A stretch of DNA of 64,000 nucleotides, taken from Lactococcus allomyrinae. Its GTDB lineage: Bacteria > Bacillota > Bacilli > Lactobacillales > Streptococcaceae. Position 1 is the stretch's first letter, and the number at the start of each line of letters is the position of its first letter. The stretch covers positions 1,178,001-1,242,000 of the forward strand of contig NZ_CP032627.1 in NCBI RefSeq assembly GCF_003627095.1, given 5' to 3'. The notes beneath the pieces are model-generated. The model ran no database searches and was not told the DNA's origin. It worked only from the letters and a program-made list of their open reading frames with translations. Position numbers and translations under genes: made by a program. Shown here one piece after another: positions 16,652 to 25,694 of the stretch.

Positions 16652-17419
16652 TTAAAATTCTTTCTTATCTATCTTTTTGACTTGCTCCACAGCTTTATGT
16701 GCCAAAATCTCCAAAAAAGCAACAACAGGAAGTTGTGAGGTCAAATTTTCCAGCGGGTCATAATTTGAATATTCTGTTTGAAAATTATAAGTAAGATTGA
16801 TGTTGGATAATTTAGACAAGGTCGTTTCTGACTGATTTGTGATAGAGATAATCTTTGCAGAACGCTCCTCACGCAATTTAACAACTCGCTCAATAATTTT
16901 ATCCGTTTCACCCGAAGCGGACAAAATTATGCTCAGCACATCAGGTGCGCCCTTACCCTTGATTGCTTGATAAGGGTCTGAAATAGCATAAGATTCTAAC
17001 CCAATATTGGTAAAATATCTAGCACCATATTCCGCTAAAGCCCCAGATGAACCGACACCGATAAAAATAATATACCTCGCTTGTTGAATTAACTCTACTG
17101 CCGCCTCAAGTTTCCTTGATGACTCTTTCGAGGTAATTTTTCTTAAAAACAAGTCAAGTTGTAGCAGATTTTCATAATAATTGACAGGGACTTCATCAAC
17201 CTGATTTTGATTTTTCAGGTAATACTTCATCTCCACCCATCCATCAAAGCCTAACTTTCTGGTCATTCTCATTACCGTTGCAGTTGAAACATGAACAGCC
17301 TGAGCAAGTTCTCTTACGGATAGACCTTCTGAAATACCAAGATTTGCCAATATAAAATTAAAGACTGAACTCTCTAATTCATTGAGTGTTCTGACTTGTT
17401 CTGGTGAAAAATTAATCAT
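16652..17419 (-). CDS. MurR/RpiR family transcriptional regulator
   Basis: The 255-residue protein has an N-terminal HTH (LSVRELAQAVHVSTATVMRMTRKLGFDGWVEMK, about 35-67) and a C-terminal SIS sugar-phosphate-binding domain (IIFIGVGSSGALAEYGARYF, then SIILSASGETDKI). Such regulators sense phosphosugars. It is followed 3 nt later by the LytTR gene. The target is unknown; the PTS EIIC palindrome 4 kb away is one possibility. Confidence 0.85.
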   Translation of the reverse strand: MINFSPEQVRTLNELESSVFNFILANLGISEGLSVRELAQAVHVSTATVMRMTRKLGFDGWVEMKYYLKNQNQVDEVPVNYYENLLQLDLFLRKITSKESSRKLEAAVELIQQARYIIFIGVGSSGALAEYGARYFTNIGLESYAISDPYQAIKGKGAPDVLSIILSASGETDKIIERVVKLREERSAKIISITNQSETTLSKLSNINLTYNFQTEYSNYDPLENLTSQLPVVAFLEILAHKAVEQVKKIDKKEF

Positions 17420-17444
17420 AAGCTTAACATCAGCACTTTTCTAT

Positions 17445-17466
17445 GACTGTCAGCATGCTGACAGTC
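17445..17466. repeat. CTGTCAG palindrome after leuS
   Basis: A 22-bp perfect palindrome with arms GACTGTCAGCA lies directly against the leuS stop codon. The minus-strand side lacks a T run, so it looks like the inverted-repeat motif without a complete terminator. Confidence 0.6.
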
Positions 17467-19977
17467 TTATTTTACAACAATATTTACGAGTTTATTAGGC
17501 ACAGCGATGACTTTGACGACATTTTTGCCCTCAAGCGCTGCTGCGACTACTTCACGTCCGACCGTTTCGAGTTGTTCCCGTGGTAAATCTTTTTCAATCT
17601 TAATTTTTGCCTTGAGTTTGCCATTGATTTGGACAACAATTTCAACTTCAGATTCTATCAGCTTGCTTGCGTCAAAAGTTGGCCATGCCACATAAGAAAT
17701 GCCAGCAACACCTGTCAATTTTACCCAGAGTTCTTCAGCGATGTGTGGTGCAAATGGTGCTAATAATTGCACAAATCCTTTTGCATACTCAACAGGCAAA
17801 GTTTTGGCTTTATTGACACTATTTACGAAAATCATGAGCTGCGAAATAGCAGTATTAAAGTACATATGTTCCAAACGCTCGGTTACATTTCTGACCGTTT
17901 CATGATAAACCTTATCAAGCGCTCCATCATTTTCCGCTGTGAGTTCACTATTTTCAATCATACGAACAGCACGGTCAAGGAATTTACGCGCGCCTTCAAG
18001 ACCTTCTTCTGACCAAGGAATGCTTGCGTCCAATGGCCCCATAAACATTTCATAAACTCGAAGCGTATCTGCACCGTAATGCTCAACGACATCATCTGGA
18101 TTAACCACATTTTTGAGCGACTTAGACATTTTGGCTGGAAGTTGAGTAAGCAGCTCACCTGTTTCAATATGGAAATAACCACCCTCCCGTTTTTCAACTT
18201 TATCCGTAGCCACAAGCGCCCCACGATGGTCGCGATATGATGTTCCCAGAATCATTCCTTGATTAAAGAGTTTTTGGAAAGGTTCTTTTGTTGGAACGAT
18301 GCCGAGGTCATAAAGCACTTTATGCCAAAAACGTGCATAGAGCAAGTGTAACACCGCGTGTTCAGCACCACCCACATAAATATCAACAGGAAGCCATTCT
18401 TTGAGCAATTCTGGATCGGCAAGCGCCACCTTGTTGTGAGGGTCAATATAACGGAGATAATACCAGCTAGAACCTGCCCATTGTGGCATCGTATTGGTCT
18501 CGCGACGTCCTTTGACGCCATCTTCGCGTGTTACGGTCAACCAATCCGTAAGGTTGGCAAGTGGCGACTCGCCTGTACCAGAAGGCTTGATGTCGCTTGT
18601 TACAGGTAACACCAGTGGCAAATCTTTTTCAGGAACTGCTGTTGATGTCCCATCCTCCCAATGAATGATTGGAATAGGCTCGCCCCAATAACGTTGACGA
18701 CTAAAGAGCCAGTCGCGCAAACGATAAGTGATTTTTTTCTTACCAATTCCTTTTTCTTCAAGATAAGCAACGATTTTTTCGATGGCTGTGGCTTTATCAA
18801 GGCCATTCAAAAATTCAGAGTTGATATGTAGTCCGTCTTCGGTGTAAGCGGCTTGATTGACATCAAAAGATGCTCCATTCGCATCTTTTCCTTCAAGCAC
18901 AGGAATGATTTCAAGACCAAAAACTTTTGCAAATTCCCAGTCGCGTTCATCATGAGCAGGTACAGCCATGATTGCCCCATGTCCATAGCTCGCAAGGACA
19001 TAGTCCGAAATCCAAATCGGCATCTTGCGTCCATTGACTGGATTGATGGCATAAGCACCTGTCCAAACGCCTGTCTTATCTTTTGCAAGGTCAGTCCGCG
19101 CGAGGTCAGATTTAAGGCTCGCTTGGCGTTGATATTCTGCAATGCTAGAAGCTTGTTCAGCTGTGGTGATGCGATTAACCAGAGCATGCTCTGGAGCAAG
19201 CACAGCATAAGTTGCACCAAAAAGTGTATCTGGACGTGTGGTAAACACTTCAAAAGTTTCATTCGTCCCCTCAACAGCAAAAGTTACATCAGCACCTGTT
19301 GATTTACCAATCCAATTGCGTTGCATTTCTTTGATGGACTCTGGCCAATCTACAAGTTCGAGGTCTTCAAGCAAGCGTTCTGCATAGGCAGTGATTTTGA
19401 GCATCCATTGACGCATGGGTTTACGAACGACAGGAAATCCACCGCGCTCTGATGTACCGTCGGGTAACACTTCTTCGTTGGCAATCGCAGTACCGAGTTC
19501 TTCGACCCAGTTTACAGCAACTTCCGCTTCATAGGCAAGCCCTTTTTCATAGAGTTTTGTGAAAATCCACTGCGTCCATTTGTAGTAATCAGGGTCAGTG
19601 GTATTGACTTCGCGCTCCCAGTCATAGCTAAACCCTAAACTATTAATTTGGCGTTTGAAGTTGGCAATATTTTCGGCGGTAAATTCTGCAGGGTCATGTC
19701 CAGTATTCATCGCATATTGCTCTGCGGGCAGCCCAAAAGCATCCCATCCCATTGGATGAAGCACATTATAGCCTTGTGCGCGTTTGTAGCGTGCGAGAAT
19801 GTCTGTCGCCGTGTAACCTTCTGGGTGTCCAACGTGCAAGCCCGCTCCAGATGGATATGGGAACATATCAAGCGCATAAAATTTAGGTTTGTTCTTGTCT
19901 GTTCCTGTGCGAAAAGTTTGATGTTCCGCCCAGAATTTTTGCCATTTTGCTTCTACTTCTTGGTGATTGTATTCCAT
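17467..19977 (-). CDS. leuS: Leucyl-tRNA synthetase
   Basis: A full-length class I synthetase of about 836 residues charges tRNA-Leu. The HIGH-type motif is [10 protein letters not shown] near residue 45. The editing domain includes the Thr-rich and [18 protein letters not shown] segments. KMSKS is near 617, and the C-terminal anticodon-binding domain is present. I favour the ATG at 19977 ([13 protein letters not shown]), which matches family N-termini. An upstream ATG at 20004 lies inside a leader stem. Neither start has a good Shine-Dalgarno sequence, which is unusual. The structured leader at 20004-20105 may control it. Confidence 0.93.
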   Translation of the reverse strand: MEYNHQEVEAKWQKFWAEHQTFRTGTDKNKPKFYALDMFPYPSGAGLHVGHPEGYTATDILARYKRAQGYNVLHPMGWDAFGLPAEQYAMNTGHDPAEFTAENIANFKRQINSLGFSYDWEREVNTTDPDYYKWTQWIFTKLYEKGLAYEAEVAVNWVEELGTAIANEEVLPDGTSERGGFPVVRKPMRQWMLKITAYAERLLEDLELVDWPESIKEMQRNWIGKSTGADVTFAVEGTNETFEVFTTRPDTLFGATYAVLAPEHALVNRITTAEQASSIAEYQRQASLKSDLARTDLAKDKTGVWTGAYAINPVNGRKMPIWISDYVLASYGHGAIMAVPAHDERDWEFAKVFGLEIIPVLEGKDANGASFDVNQAAYTEDGLHINSEFLNGLDKATAIEKIVAYLEEKGIGKKKITYRLRDWLFSRQRYWGEPIPIIHWEDGTSTAVPEKDLPLVLPVTSDIKPSGTGESPLANLTDWLTVTREDGVKGRRETNTMPQWAGSSWYYLRYIDPHNKVALADPELLKEWLPVDIYVGGAEHAVLHLLYARFWHKVLYDLGIVPTKEPFQKLFNQGMILGTSYRDHRGALVATDKVEKREGGYFHIETGELLTQLPAKMSKSLKNVVNPDDVVEHYGADTLRVYEMFMGPLDASIPWSEEGLEGARKFLDRAVRMIENSELTAENDGALDKVYHETVRNVTERLEHMYFNTAISQLMIFVNSVNKAKTLPVEYAKGFVQLLAPFAPHIAEELWVKLTGVAGISYVAWPTFDASKLIESEVEIVVQINGKLKAKIKIEKDLPREQLETVGREVVAAALEGKNVVKVIAVPNKLVNIVVK

Positions 19978-20003
19978 AATTTTAAGATATGAGACCGACT
20001 GCA

Positions 20004-20105
20004 TTGAAGTAAAAAAAGTGTTCTTTGACTATTTGTGCCATAGATAAGAGCATGAAGTTCTGAGCGTGACTCAGATTCTATCTTATCTATTTTCGTTTAC
20101 TTCAA
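20004..20105 (-). ncRNA. Structured 5' leader of leuS
   Basis: Three nested perfect stems can be drawn on the minus strand: TTGAAGTAAA (20105-20096) with TTTACTTCAA (20013-20004); ATAGATAAGA (20090-20081) with TCTTATCTAT (20049-20040); and CTGAG (20074-20070) with CTCAG (20064-20060). No T-box motif (AGGGTGG...) is visible. A leu/phe leader RNA has been described in lactococci; I cannot test whether this is a member. Confidence 0.6.
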
Positions 20106-20376
20106 AGAAGGCGACTCAGTTCCTTTCTTGATATATAATACTAATTCCACTTTAAAATCGTAAAGGGTAAATGTAACTGTGTGCCATTTGCTCTTGAAGC
20201 CTTATCTCTTGAGCAAATGGACAGCACGTAGCAGTCTAGAGCAAATGAATACCTGTGGTACGTAACGAAATAGAAATCAGGTATTATTGCGTGACTATCC
20301 ATTCATGTTGCATTTTACAATAGATACACCTTGGTTTTAGACTCCAAACTGGTGAATAAGCCTAAGTGAAATAGTA
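20106..20376. repeat. Hairpin-rich intergenic stretch upstream of leuS
   Basis: It contains three copies of GAGCAAATG or its complement (about 20187-20247), an AATACCTG/CAGGTATT hairpin (about 20250-20285), and a GAGCAAATGGACAGC stretch resembling 11333-11348 and 39249-39262. No coding sequence is visible. It appears to be decayed material of the dispersed repeat family. Confidence 0.45.
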
Positions 20377-21051
20377 TTAGATTAAATTATAAGCGAGAAC
20401 AAGGTCACTTCCTGTAAGCTGAAGACCGTATTTTTGCTCGTATTTTTTAATTTTATTGAGTAAAGTATTTCTGTGAACATAAAGATTTTTTGCAGCTTGA
20501 GATTGATTCCCATTTGTTGCATAGAGTGCAATGACAAGTTTTTGGTCTTCCAAATTTTCCAATAATTCACGACGAATATCTTTTAAAATTTTATTATCAG
20601 AAGTTTTCAAACTTTCTGTTAATATATATTCACTAAATGATTTTTTACTTTTAAAAATTGTGGACTCTTCAGCATAAATTTCAGAAAGCTGGGCTTTATC
20701 CACAAACATTCCAACATAAGCAGAGATTTTTTCTCCCATGTCTTGTGATAAAGTTTGAAAGATATCAAAAAGTTCCGACTTTGTCGGATTATCATTTGAC
20801 AAGCGCTCAATGACAATTTTTTTATCGACATCACTACTTGCAAAGTCCGGAAGCAACAGCTTTAAAGTACTTTCTAGCGACTCAAAATCTGTTGCCGAAA
20901 ACTGCAGAATACGGTAGCGCCCATTTGGTAATAATTCTGTGCTGACAGAATTTCTGTCAGTAAAAATCAATTCTGTCAGTAACTTTTCACGTTCTGAAAG
21001 TGTACTGATATCAACATTTTCATAAAGTTTTCGAATTTTCTCTAGTTCCAT
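20377..21051 (-). CDS. Putative regulator with PucR/CdaR-type C-terminal HTH
   Basis: The last ~60 residues (IALYATNGNQSQAAKNLYVHRNTLLNKIKKYEQKYGL) are a typical HTH_30 domain of the PucR/CdaR/SdaR group. The first ~150 residues show no recognisable sensor domain, and the protein (224 residues) is shorter than most members. Coding positions near 20940-20985 carry three CTGTCAG-type units, encoding the LTDRNSVSTEL region. No neighbour indicates a target. Confidence 0.65.
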   Translation of the reverse strand: MELEKIRKLYENVDISTLSEREKLLTELIFTDRNSVSTELLPNGRYRILQFSATDFESLESTLKLLLPDFASSDVDKKIVIERLSNDNPTKSELFDIFQTLSQDMGEKISAYVGMFVDKAQLSEIYAEESTIFKSKKSFSEYILTESLKTSDNKILKDIRRELLENLEDQKLVIALYATNGNQSQAAKNLYVHRNTLLNKIKKYEQKYGLQLTGSDLVLAYNLI

Positions 21052-21092
21052 TTTTTAAAAAAGCGACCAGCGGCCGCTTGAAGTCTTATACT

Positions 21093-21134
21093 AGTTCAAC
21101 TAATAATTTTTGTAGAAAACTTATTAGTTGAACT
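21093..21134. repeat. Long hairpin of the AGTTCAWCTAATAA family
   Basis: A perfect 14-bp stem, AGTTCAACTAATAA with its complement, has a 14-nt loop. A related hairpin lies at 39352-39393, and half-copies occur near 490, 8105 and 60345. In two cases a CTGCCTTGC...CTTTTCTTAT block follows. Confidence 0.65.
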
Positions 21135-21139
21135 GCGAA

Positions 21140-21500
21140 TAGACTGCCTTGCACCGATTGGGAAAAGCAGTGCTTTTCTTATCCATAACTTGAGAAATAG
21201 CCTCAAGTGAAGAAACCCAAGCTTCGACTTTTAACTTAGCAAGTGCGTGTTATCTCCGCCCTTTGAGCTACGCTGTCTAGCTAGGACACGAAAGTGCCTA
21301 GTCGAGGTCGCAACTCACTACGTGCTTCGCAAGCCGTTCTCTAAACGGTCTACGCAACTCCGTTGCTCCGCTGTCCTCTATTCGTATGCAAGCAGAGCTT
21401 GCAACGATAGAGGCAAAGCAATAAGGCGAAACGACAAGCTCTGCTTTCATTCTACTGACATTGATGGAGAAAAAGTCCCCACCAATGAAGTAATCACTTC
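21140..21500. repeat. Hairpin-string intergenic repeat, copy 2 (inverted)
   Basis: Positions 21287-21455 are the reverse complement of 11124-11292 with only scattered differences. They include the GCAAGC/GCTTGC hairpin inside CCTCTAT...ATAGAGG. Upstream, 21143-21182 matches the block near 39296-39346 and partly 60395-60425. The 3' end near 21465-21495 carries the AAGTCCCCACCAATG stretch shared with 11040-11055 and 29831-29842. No gene is visible. Confidence 0.7.
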
Positions 21501-21520
21501 AAACGTCCCGTTTAACCATA

Positions 21521-22495
21521 TTAGATTTGCTCTGAAGGAAGATGCAATTCAAAGAGAGGTGAAAGAGGACGGCGTTCGTGGATACGAATGATTGCATCTG
21601 CAAGCAAGTGTGCAATCGAAAGTTCTACGATTTTCTCACTCTTACGTTCTTCTGGAATTTGAATAGTATCCAAAACAACTAATTTAGTGATTGCTGAATT
21701 ATTAATACGTTCAATCGCTGGTCCTGATAAGACTGCATGAGTACATGAAGCGTAAACTTCAGTTGCTCCAAGTTCCTTGAGTGCATTGGCAGCAAGAGTA
21801 ATCGTACCCGCTGTATCAATCATATCATCAATCAAGATACATTTTTTACCTTTAACATCACCAATAATATTCATAATTTCAGCGACATTTGCGCGCGGAC
21901 GGCGTTTGTCAATAATAGCAAGTGGTGTTTTGAGGAAATTTGCCAATTTACGCGCACGCCCAACTCCTCCATGATCAGGAGAAACGACGACAACATCATC
22001 GCCAGCTGATACAAAATGACGACGGAAATAATCTGCAATGAGTGGTGAACCCAAAAGATGATCAACTGGAATGTTAAAGAAACCTTGAATTTGAGGTGCA
22101 TGAAGATCAAAAGTAATCAATCGATCTGCACCTGCAATTTGAAGCATATTTGCCACAAGTTTTGATGTAATTGGCTCTCTAGCACGCGCTTTACGGTCTT
22201 GTCTGGCATAACCGTAATAAGGCATGACAATGTTAATTGATGCAGCGCTAGCCCTGCGAAGAGTGTCCATCATAATCAAAAGTTCCATCAGATTGTCATT
22301 GACTGGGGCACTTGTTGATTGAAGGATAAAAACGTGATCACCACGAACTGATTCGTCAATGTGAACTTCCGTTTCACCATCTGAGAAGGTGCGAACACTT
22401 ACTTTTCCAAGCTCAATTCCGATTTCTTTAGCCACTTTTTGGGCCAATTCTTGATTGGAAGAGAGCGAAAACAGCTTCAAATTTGAGTACGACAT
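21521..22495 (-). CDS. prs: Ribose-phosphate pyrophosphokinase
   Basis: The 324-residue enzyme makes PRPP from ribose 5-phosphate and ATP, supplying nucleotide, His and Trp synthesis. The ATP-binding flexible loop [15 protein letters not shown] and the PRPP-binding motif [14 protein letters not shown] are both intact, as are [10 protein letters not shown] and the N-terminal [15 protein letters not shown]. It is monocistronic here, with a hairpin-string repeat immediately downstream. Confidence 0.96.
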   Translation of the reverse strand: MSYSNLKLFSLSSNQELAQKVAKEIGIELGKVSVRTFSDGETEVHIDESVRGDHVFILQSTSAPVNDNLMELLIMMDTLRRASAASINIVMPYYGYARQDRKARAREPITSKLVANMLQIAGADRLITFDLHAPQIQGFFNIPVDHLLGSPLIADYFRRHFVSAGDDVVVVSPDHGGVGRARKLANFLKTPLAIIDKRRPRANVAEIMNIIGDVKGKKCILIDDMIDTAGTITLAANALKELGATEVYASCTHAVLSGPAIERINNSAITKLVVLDTIQIPEERKSEKIVELSIAHLLADAIIRIHERRPLSPLFELHLPSEQI

Positions 22496-22678
22496 GAAGA
22501 GCCTTTCTTATAAATCGTTACGAACCTACTGGTTCAGTTAGATGCACTACTTATTTTACCTTAAATTGCTAATTTTTTCAAACACTCATTTGTTTTTGAT
22601 ACTGAAATTTATACTTATAAACTAGGTAGTCTCTGTCAGTACCCTACCATTCACATAAGCATGAAAGCGGGAGATAAA

Positions 22679-22704
22679 AATTCTGTCAGCATACTGACAG
22701 AATT
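22679..22704 (-). terminator. ftsY terminator built on the CTGTCAG palindrome
   Basis: AATTCTGTCAG (22679-22689), loop CATA and CTGACAGAATT (22694-22704), followed by TTTTT on the minus strand. Confidence 0.85.
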
Positions 22705-22718
22705 CCTTTTACTTTAAT

Positions 22719-23918
22719 CTACAACAATTCTTTGAAAAGTCCTCGAACAAAAAATTCTTCATCAAAATCTTGCAAATCATCTATTTTTTCTCCAAGACCA
22801 ATCAATTTGACTGGTATTTTCAAACTTTGTACGATTGACAAAACAATCCCTCCTTTGGCAGAACCATCAAGCTTCGTCAATGCAATCCCTGTAATCGGTG
22901 TAACTACACTAAACTCTTTTGCCTGTTGAATTGCATTTTGACCTGTTGTCGCATCAAGTGCAAGAATCGTTTCATGAGGTGCATCTGGAATTTCGCGTTT
23001 GATAACTTTCCCGATTTTTTCCAATTCCTTCATGAGATGGTCTTTATTTTGAAGTCGTCCTGCCGTATCCACAAGTAGAATGTCATAGTCTTCAGCCTTT
23101 GCCTTAGCAACAGCGTCAAAAACGACGCTCGCAGGGTCTGAGCCAGCAGCTTTTGTTACCACTTCCACACCAGAGCGATTACCCCATTCAACCAACTGGT
23201 CAATAGCACCAGCTCTAAAAGTATCTGTTGCTGCAAGCAGTACACGCTTTCCTTCATTTTTGTAACGCGCTGCCAATTTACCAATCGTCGTTGTTTTACC
23301 AACACCATTTACACCAACAAACAAGAAAATAGAAAGTCCTGTTTCTTGAATATCAAGTGCTGATGGTAACTTATCTCCATCAAACTTATCAACAATCTTC
23401 TCAATAATTAATTGGCGCAAATCATCAGATGATTTTGCATGAGCAAGTCTTGCCTCATGTCGAAGCTCCTCAGTGATTTCCATCGCCAAATCAACACCAA
23501 CATCGGACATAATCAACGTTTCTTCAAGTTCTTCAAAGAACTCCTCATCAACAGTTCTAAAGTTAGCAAACAATTCATTAAAGCCGTCACTAAACGTTTT
23601 CCGAGTCAAACTTAGAGAATCTTCATATTTCTTTTCAGTTTCCTCACGTGACTTCGTGAAAATATCTGCTAAAGCATCAACATCAATGACAATTTCTTCT
23701 TCATCAGTGCTGACAGCAGTATTGTCAGTAATATTTTCATTTTCTGTCAGTACTGACAGATTTTTATCATTATTTATAAGTTCTTCATTAGCCACCTGCA
23801 CCTCTGTCAGTGCTGACAAAGTGCTAGATTCGATATTATCCTGTTTTTCCTCAATGACAATATCATCAGCTACCTCTTCTTGCTTTTTTTTACCAAACAA
23901 ACGGTCAAAAAGTCCCAT
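22719..23918 (-). CDS. ftsY: Signal recognition particle receptor FtsY
   Basis: The NG domain is complete: GVNGVGKTTTIGKLA (G1, near residue 206), DTFRAGAIDQL, DTAGRLQNK (G3) and TKLDGSAKGG (G4). FtsY docks SRP-bound ribosomes at the membrane. The true start is the ATG at 23918 (MGLFDRLFGKKKQEE) after AAAGGAGAAAAT; a longer in-frame extension upstream is not translated by this evidence. The acidic N-terminal A domain (about residues 20-75) is variable in the family. Here three CTGTCAG-type units lie in the DNA encoding it (23704-23822), giving repeated LSxLTE-like residues. Confidence 0.95.
   Translation of the reverse strand: MGLFDRLFGKKKQEEVADDIVIEEKQDNIESSTLSALTEVQVANEELINNDKNLSVLTENENITDNTAVSTDEEEIVIDVDALADIFTKSREETEKKYEDSLSLTRKTFSDGFNELFANFRTVDEEFFEELEETLIMSDVGVDLAMEITEELRHEARLAHAKSSDDLRQLIIEKIVDKFDGDKLPSALDIQETGLSIFLFVGVNGVGKTTTIGKLAARYKNEGKRVLLAATDTFRAGAIDQLVEWGNRSGVEVVTKAAGSDPASVVFDAVAKAKAEDYDILLVDTAGRLQNKDHLMKELEKIGKVIKREIPDAPHETILALDATTGQNAIQQAKEFSVVTPITGIALTKLDGSAKGGIVLSIVQSLKIPVKLIGLGEKIDDLQDFDEEFFVRGLFKELL
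23700..23825. repeat. Cluster of CTGTCAG units inside ftsY
   Basis: Within about 120 nt of coding sequence lie GCTGACAG (about 23710), CTGTCAGTACTGACAG (about 23743-23760) and CTGTCAGTGCTGACA (about 23804-23818). This is the densest coding cluster of the motif in the window. Confidence 0.7.
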
Positions 23919-24101
23919 ATTTTCTCCTTTAAGATATATTCGTTCTACTAACACTTGTGGGAAAAGAAAGAATCCCCTCACAAATGAAGTAATCACTTCA
24001 ATCGCTCAAGTTTTCATTTTCACTAACTTTCAAGCAGCCTAAACTAAATTAATAATTAATCAAGTACCGAATCTTGCTTTCTAAAAACGACCCAGCCATT
24101 T

Positions 24102-24659
24102 TTATTTTAATTTTTTTCTAAGTAACGCAAGTCCAGCAACCAAAATTCCAACTGCCGAAAAATCAACAATCTTTGATACAATCACAAAATTTGTCGTGTC
24201 CACCGAGAAAGCAAGCATCATCACAAGCAAAGCGTGACTAGCAAACACCAACCCCATAAAACCAGTCAAAATCATAAATTTCTTATGACTTCCTTCACTC
24301 TCACCAGCCAACTCTAGCAAAGGCTTATTAAAAACTACCGACAATAAAAAGATAATTCCAATCACTGCTGTCAAAATAGGATGCCAAAGTTTAAAAGCCA
24401 AATTATTTCCATGCGTCAAATAGACCGATAAAAGTGAAATCAAAAATCCAACGATAGCAACCAAACTCACGGGGTTCAGCGTCCGTTTTGTGAGCAATCC
24501 CCAAATCATATGGATGACAGGAAATGCCGTAGCCACACCAAGTGCTAACGTATCGGACCAACCACACGTTTTTAAAATTAAATAAGCAAAAACAGGCAAT
24601 ATAATTGCAAAAATCAAGCTTGGTATAAACTTTTTCAACTGTAAATTCTGATTCATCAT
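24102..24659 (-). CDS. VC0807-like integral membrane protein
   Basis: The 185-residue protein has about six hydrophobic segments and resembles small membrane proteins annotated as the VC0807 family (LPVFAYLILKTCGWSDTLAL, then FPVIHMIWGLLTKRTLNPV). No catalytic motif is evident and function is unknown. It stands alone between ftsY and a HAD phosphatase gene, all on the same strand. Confidence 0.6.
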   Translation of the reverse strand: MMNQNLQLKKFIPSLIFAIILPVFAYLILKTCGWSDTLALGVATAFPVIHMIWGLLTKRTLNPVSLVAIVGFLISLLSVYLTHGNNLAFKLWHPILTAVIGIIFLLSVVFNKPLLELAGESEGSHKKFMILTGFMGLVFASHALLVMMLAFSVDTTNFVIVSKIVDFSAVGILVAGLALLRKKLK

Positions 24660-24737
24660 TAATCCTTCTACAAATATTTACGACTTATTTTACCACGATT
24701 TACCTAGAAAAATCAGGCGCAAGTCGGATAATCAAAA

Positions 24738-25547
24738 TTACAATACATACTTTTCAATCATATCTGCAACAGCATTTTGGTCATTCGTCAGACTCGAAAT
24801 AATATTTGCTTGCTCCTTCACGCTATCCACTGCATTTCCCATTGCAACACCGAAACCTGCCCAAGCAATCATTGACAAGTCATTTGCCTCATCTCCCATC
24901 GCCATCACATTTTCTGGTTGCAAATCAAGCTGTCCGATGAGTTGGGTCAACCCATAAGCTTTATTGATTCCCTTTGGCATAAATTCTAGCAATTTTGCCT
25001 GAGTCTTGAAAATCTCAAAACGACTAAAAAATTCATCAGGAATCCGCTTTAAACTTTCATCCAAAAATTCTCTTTCCGTACAAGAAACAATTTTGTTGTA
25101 AACCACTTCACGCGGCACATCATTAAAATCCATCTTGATAAAGGTCAAAAGTTTATTCAACGTTTCATATTCCGACACTCTTGGACTTTTTGTAACAAAC
25201 ACTTTTTCTTCACTCAAAATATCACAAGGAATATCCAGACGAGAAGTCAAAAATTTTATTTCTTCAACTTCTTCGTAAGAAAAACTTTTTTTCGATAAAA
25301 TTTGTCCCGTATTCCGTTGAACCAATCCTCCGTTAAAAGTCACACTATAATCATCAAAATCAAGCATATTTAATCGTTTCAAAAACGGCTGAATCGCAAT
25401 CAAAGGACGCCCCGTCGTCAACACGACATCAACTCCTTTATTTCTTGCAGCATCAATCGCTTCAATATTCTCACGAGAGATTTCTTTCGACGAATTCAAT
25501 AACGTCCCATCTAAATCAAGGGCAACCAATTTAATTTTGTTAGTCAT
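24738..25547 (-). CDS. Cof-type HAD-IIB phosphatase
   Basis: The N-terminal ALDLDGTLLNSSKE carries the nucleophile Asp and the acid/base Asp. TTGRPL holds motif II, and GDEANDLSMIAWAG near the C-terminus holds motif III. A type IIB cap lies between. Such enzymes dephosphorylate small phospho-metabolites such as sugar phosphates or FMN; the substrate cannot be told. I place the start at the ATG at 25547. It has no Shine-Dalgarno and lies 7 nt from a consensus -10, so the mRNA may be leaderless. A TTG 11 codons upstream is the alternative. Confidence 0.85.
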   Translation of the reverse strand: MTNKIKLVALDLDGTLLNSSKEISRENIEAIDAARNKGVDVVLTTGRPLIAIQPFLKRLNMLDFDDYSVTFNGGLVQRNTGQILSKKSFSYEEVEEIKFLTSRLDIPCDILSEEKVFVTKSPRVSEYETLNKLLTFIKMDFNDVPREVVYNKIVSCTEREFLDESLKRIPDEFFSRFEIFKTQAKLLEFMPKGINKAYGLTQLIGQLDLQPENVMAMGDEANDLSMIAWAGFGVAMGNAVDSVKEQANIISSLTNDQNAVADMIEKYVL

Positions 25548-25553
25548 GAATTT

Positions 25554-25576
25554 ATTATACCACAACTCCCAAAATG
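25554..25576 (-). promoter_or_regulatory. Extended -10 promoter directly before a start codon
   Basis: TGGTATAAT (25562-25554) on the minus strand is a perfect extended -10 with a weak TTGTCA about 15 nt upstream. Transcription should begin at or very near the ATG at 25547. Confidence 0.65.
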
Positions 25577-25694
25577 ACAAATACTCTGAACAAATGATTT
25601 ATCTCTCTTCAAAATCCTTAATCTATTTTTCCCTATCCAGCGTTTTTATACTTTAAAAATCAGTAAATATCAGTCGCACTTAACACCTATTTTT

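Noticed and set aside
20004..20376. T-box riboswitch upstream of leuS
   Set aside because: No AGGGTGGnACCGCG-type T-box sequence, and the stems end too close to the start codon.
21247..21591. 114-codon open frame on the plus strand over the repeat and the end of prs
   Set aside because: It lies in the hairpin-string repeat and then antisense to prs, with no ribosome-binding site and Arg/Cys-rich composition typical of a chance frame.
22719..23996. Longer FtsY with an extra hydrophobic N-terminus
   Set aside because: The added 26 residues start without a ribosome-binding site, whereas AAAGGAGAAAAT directly precedes MGLFDRLFG.
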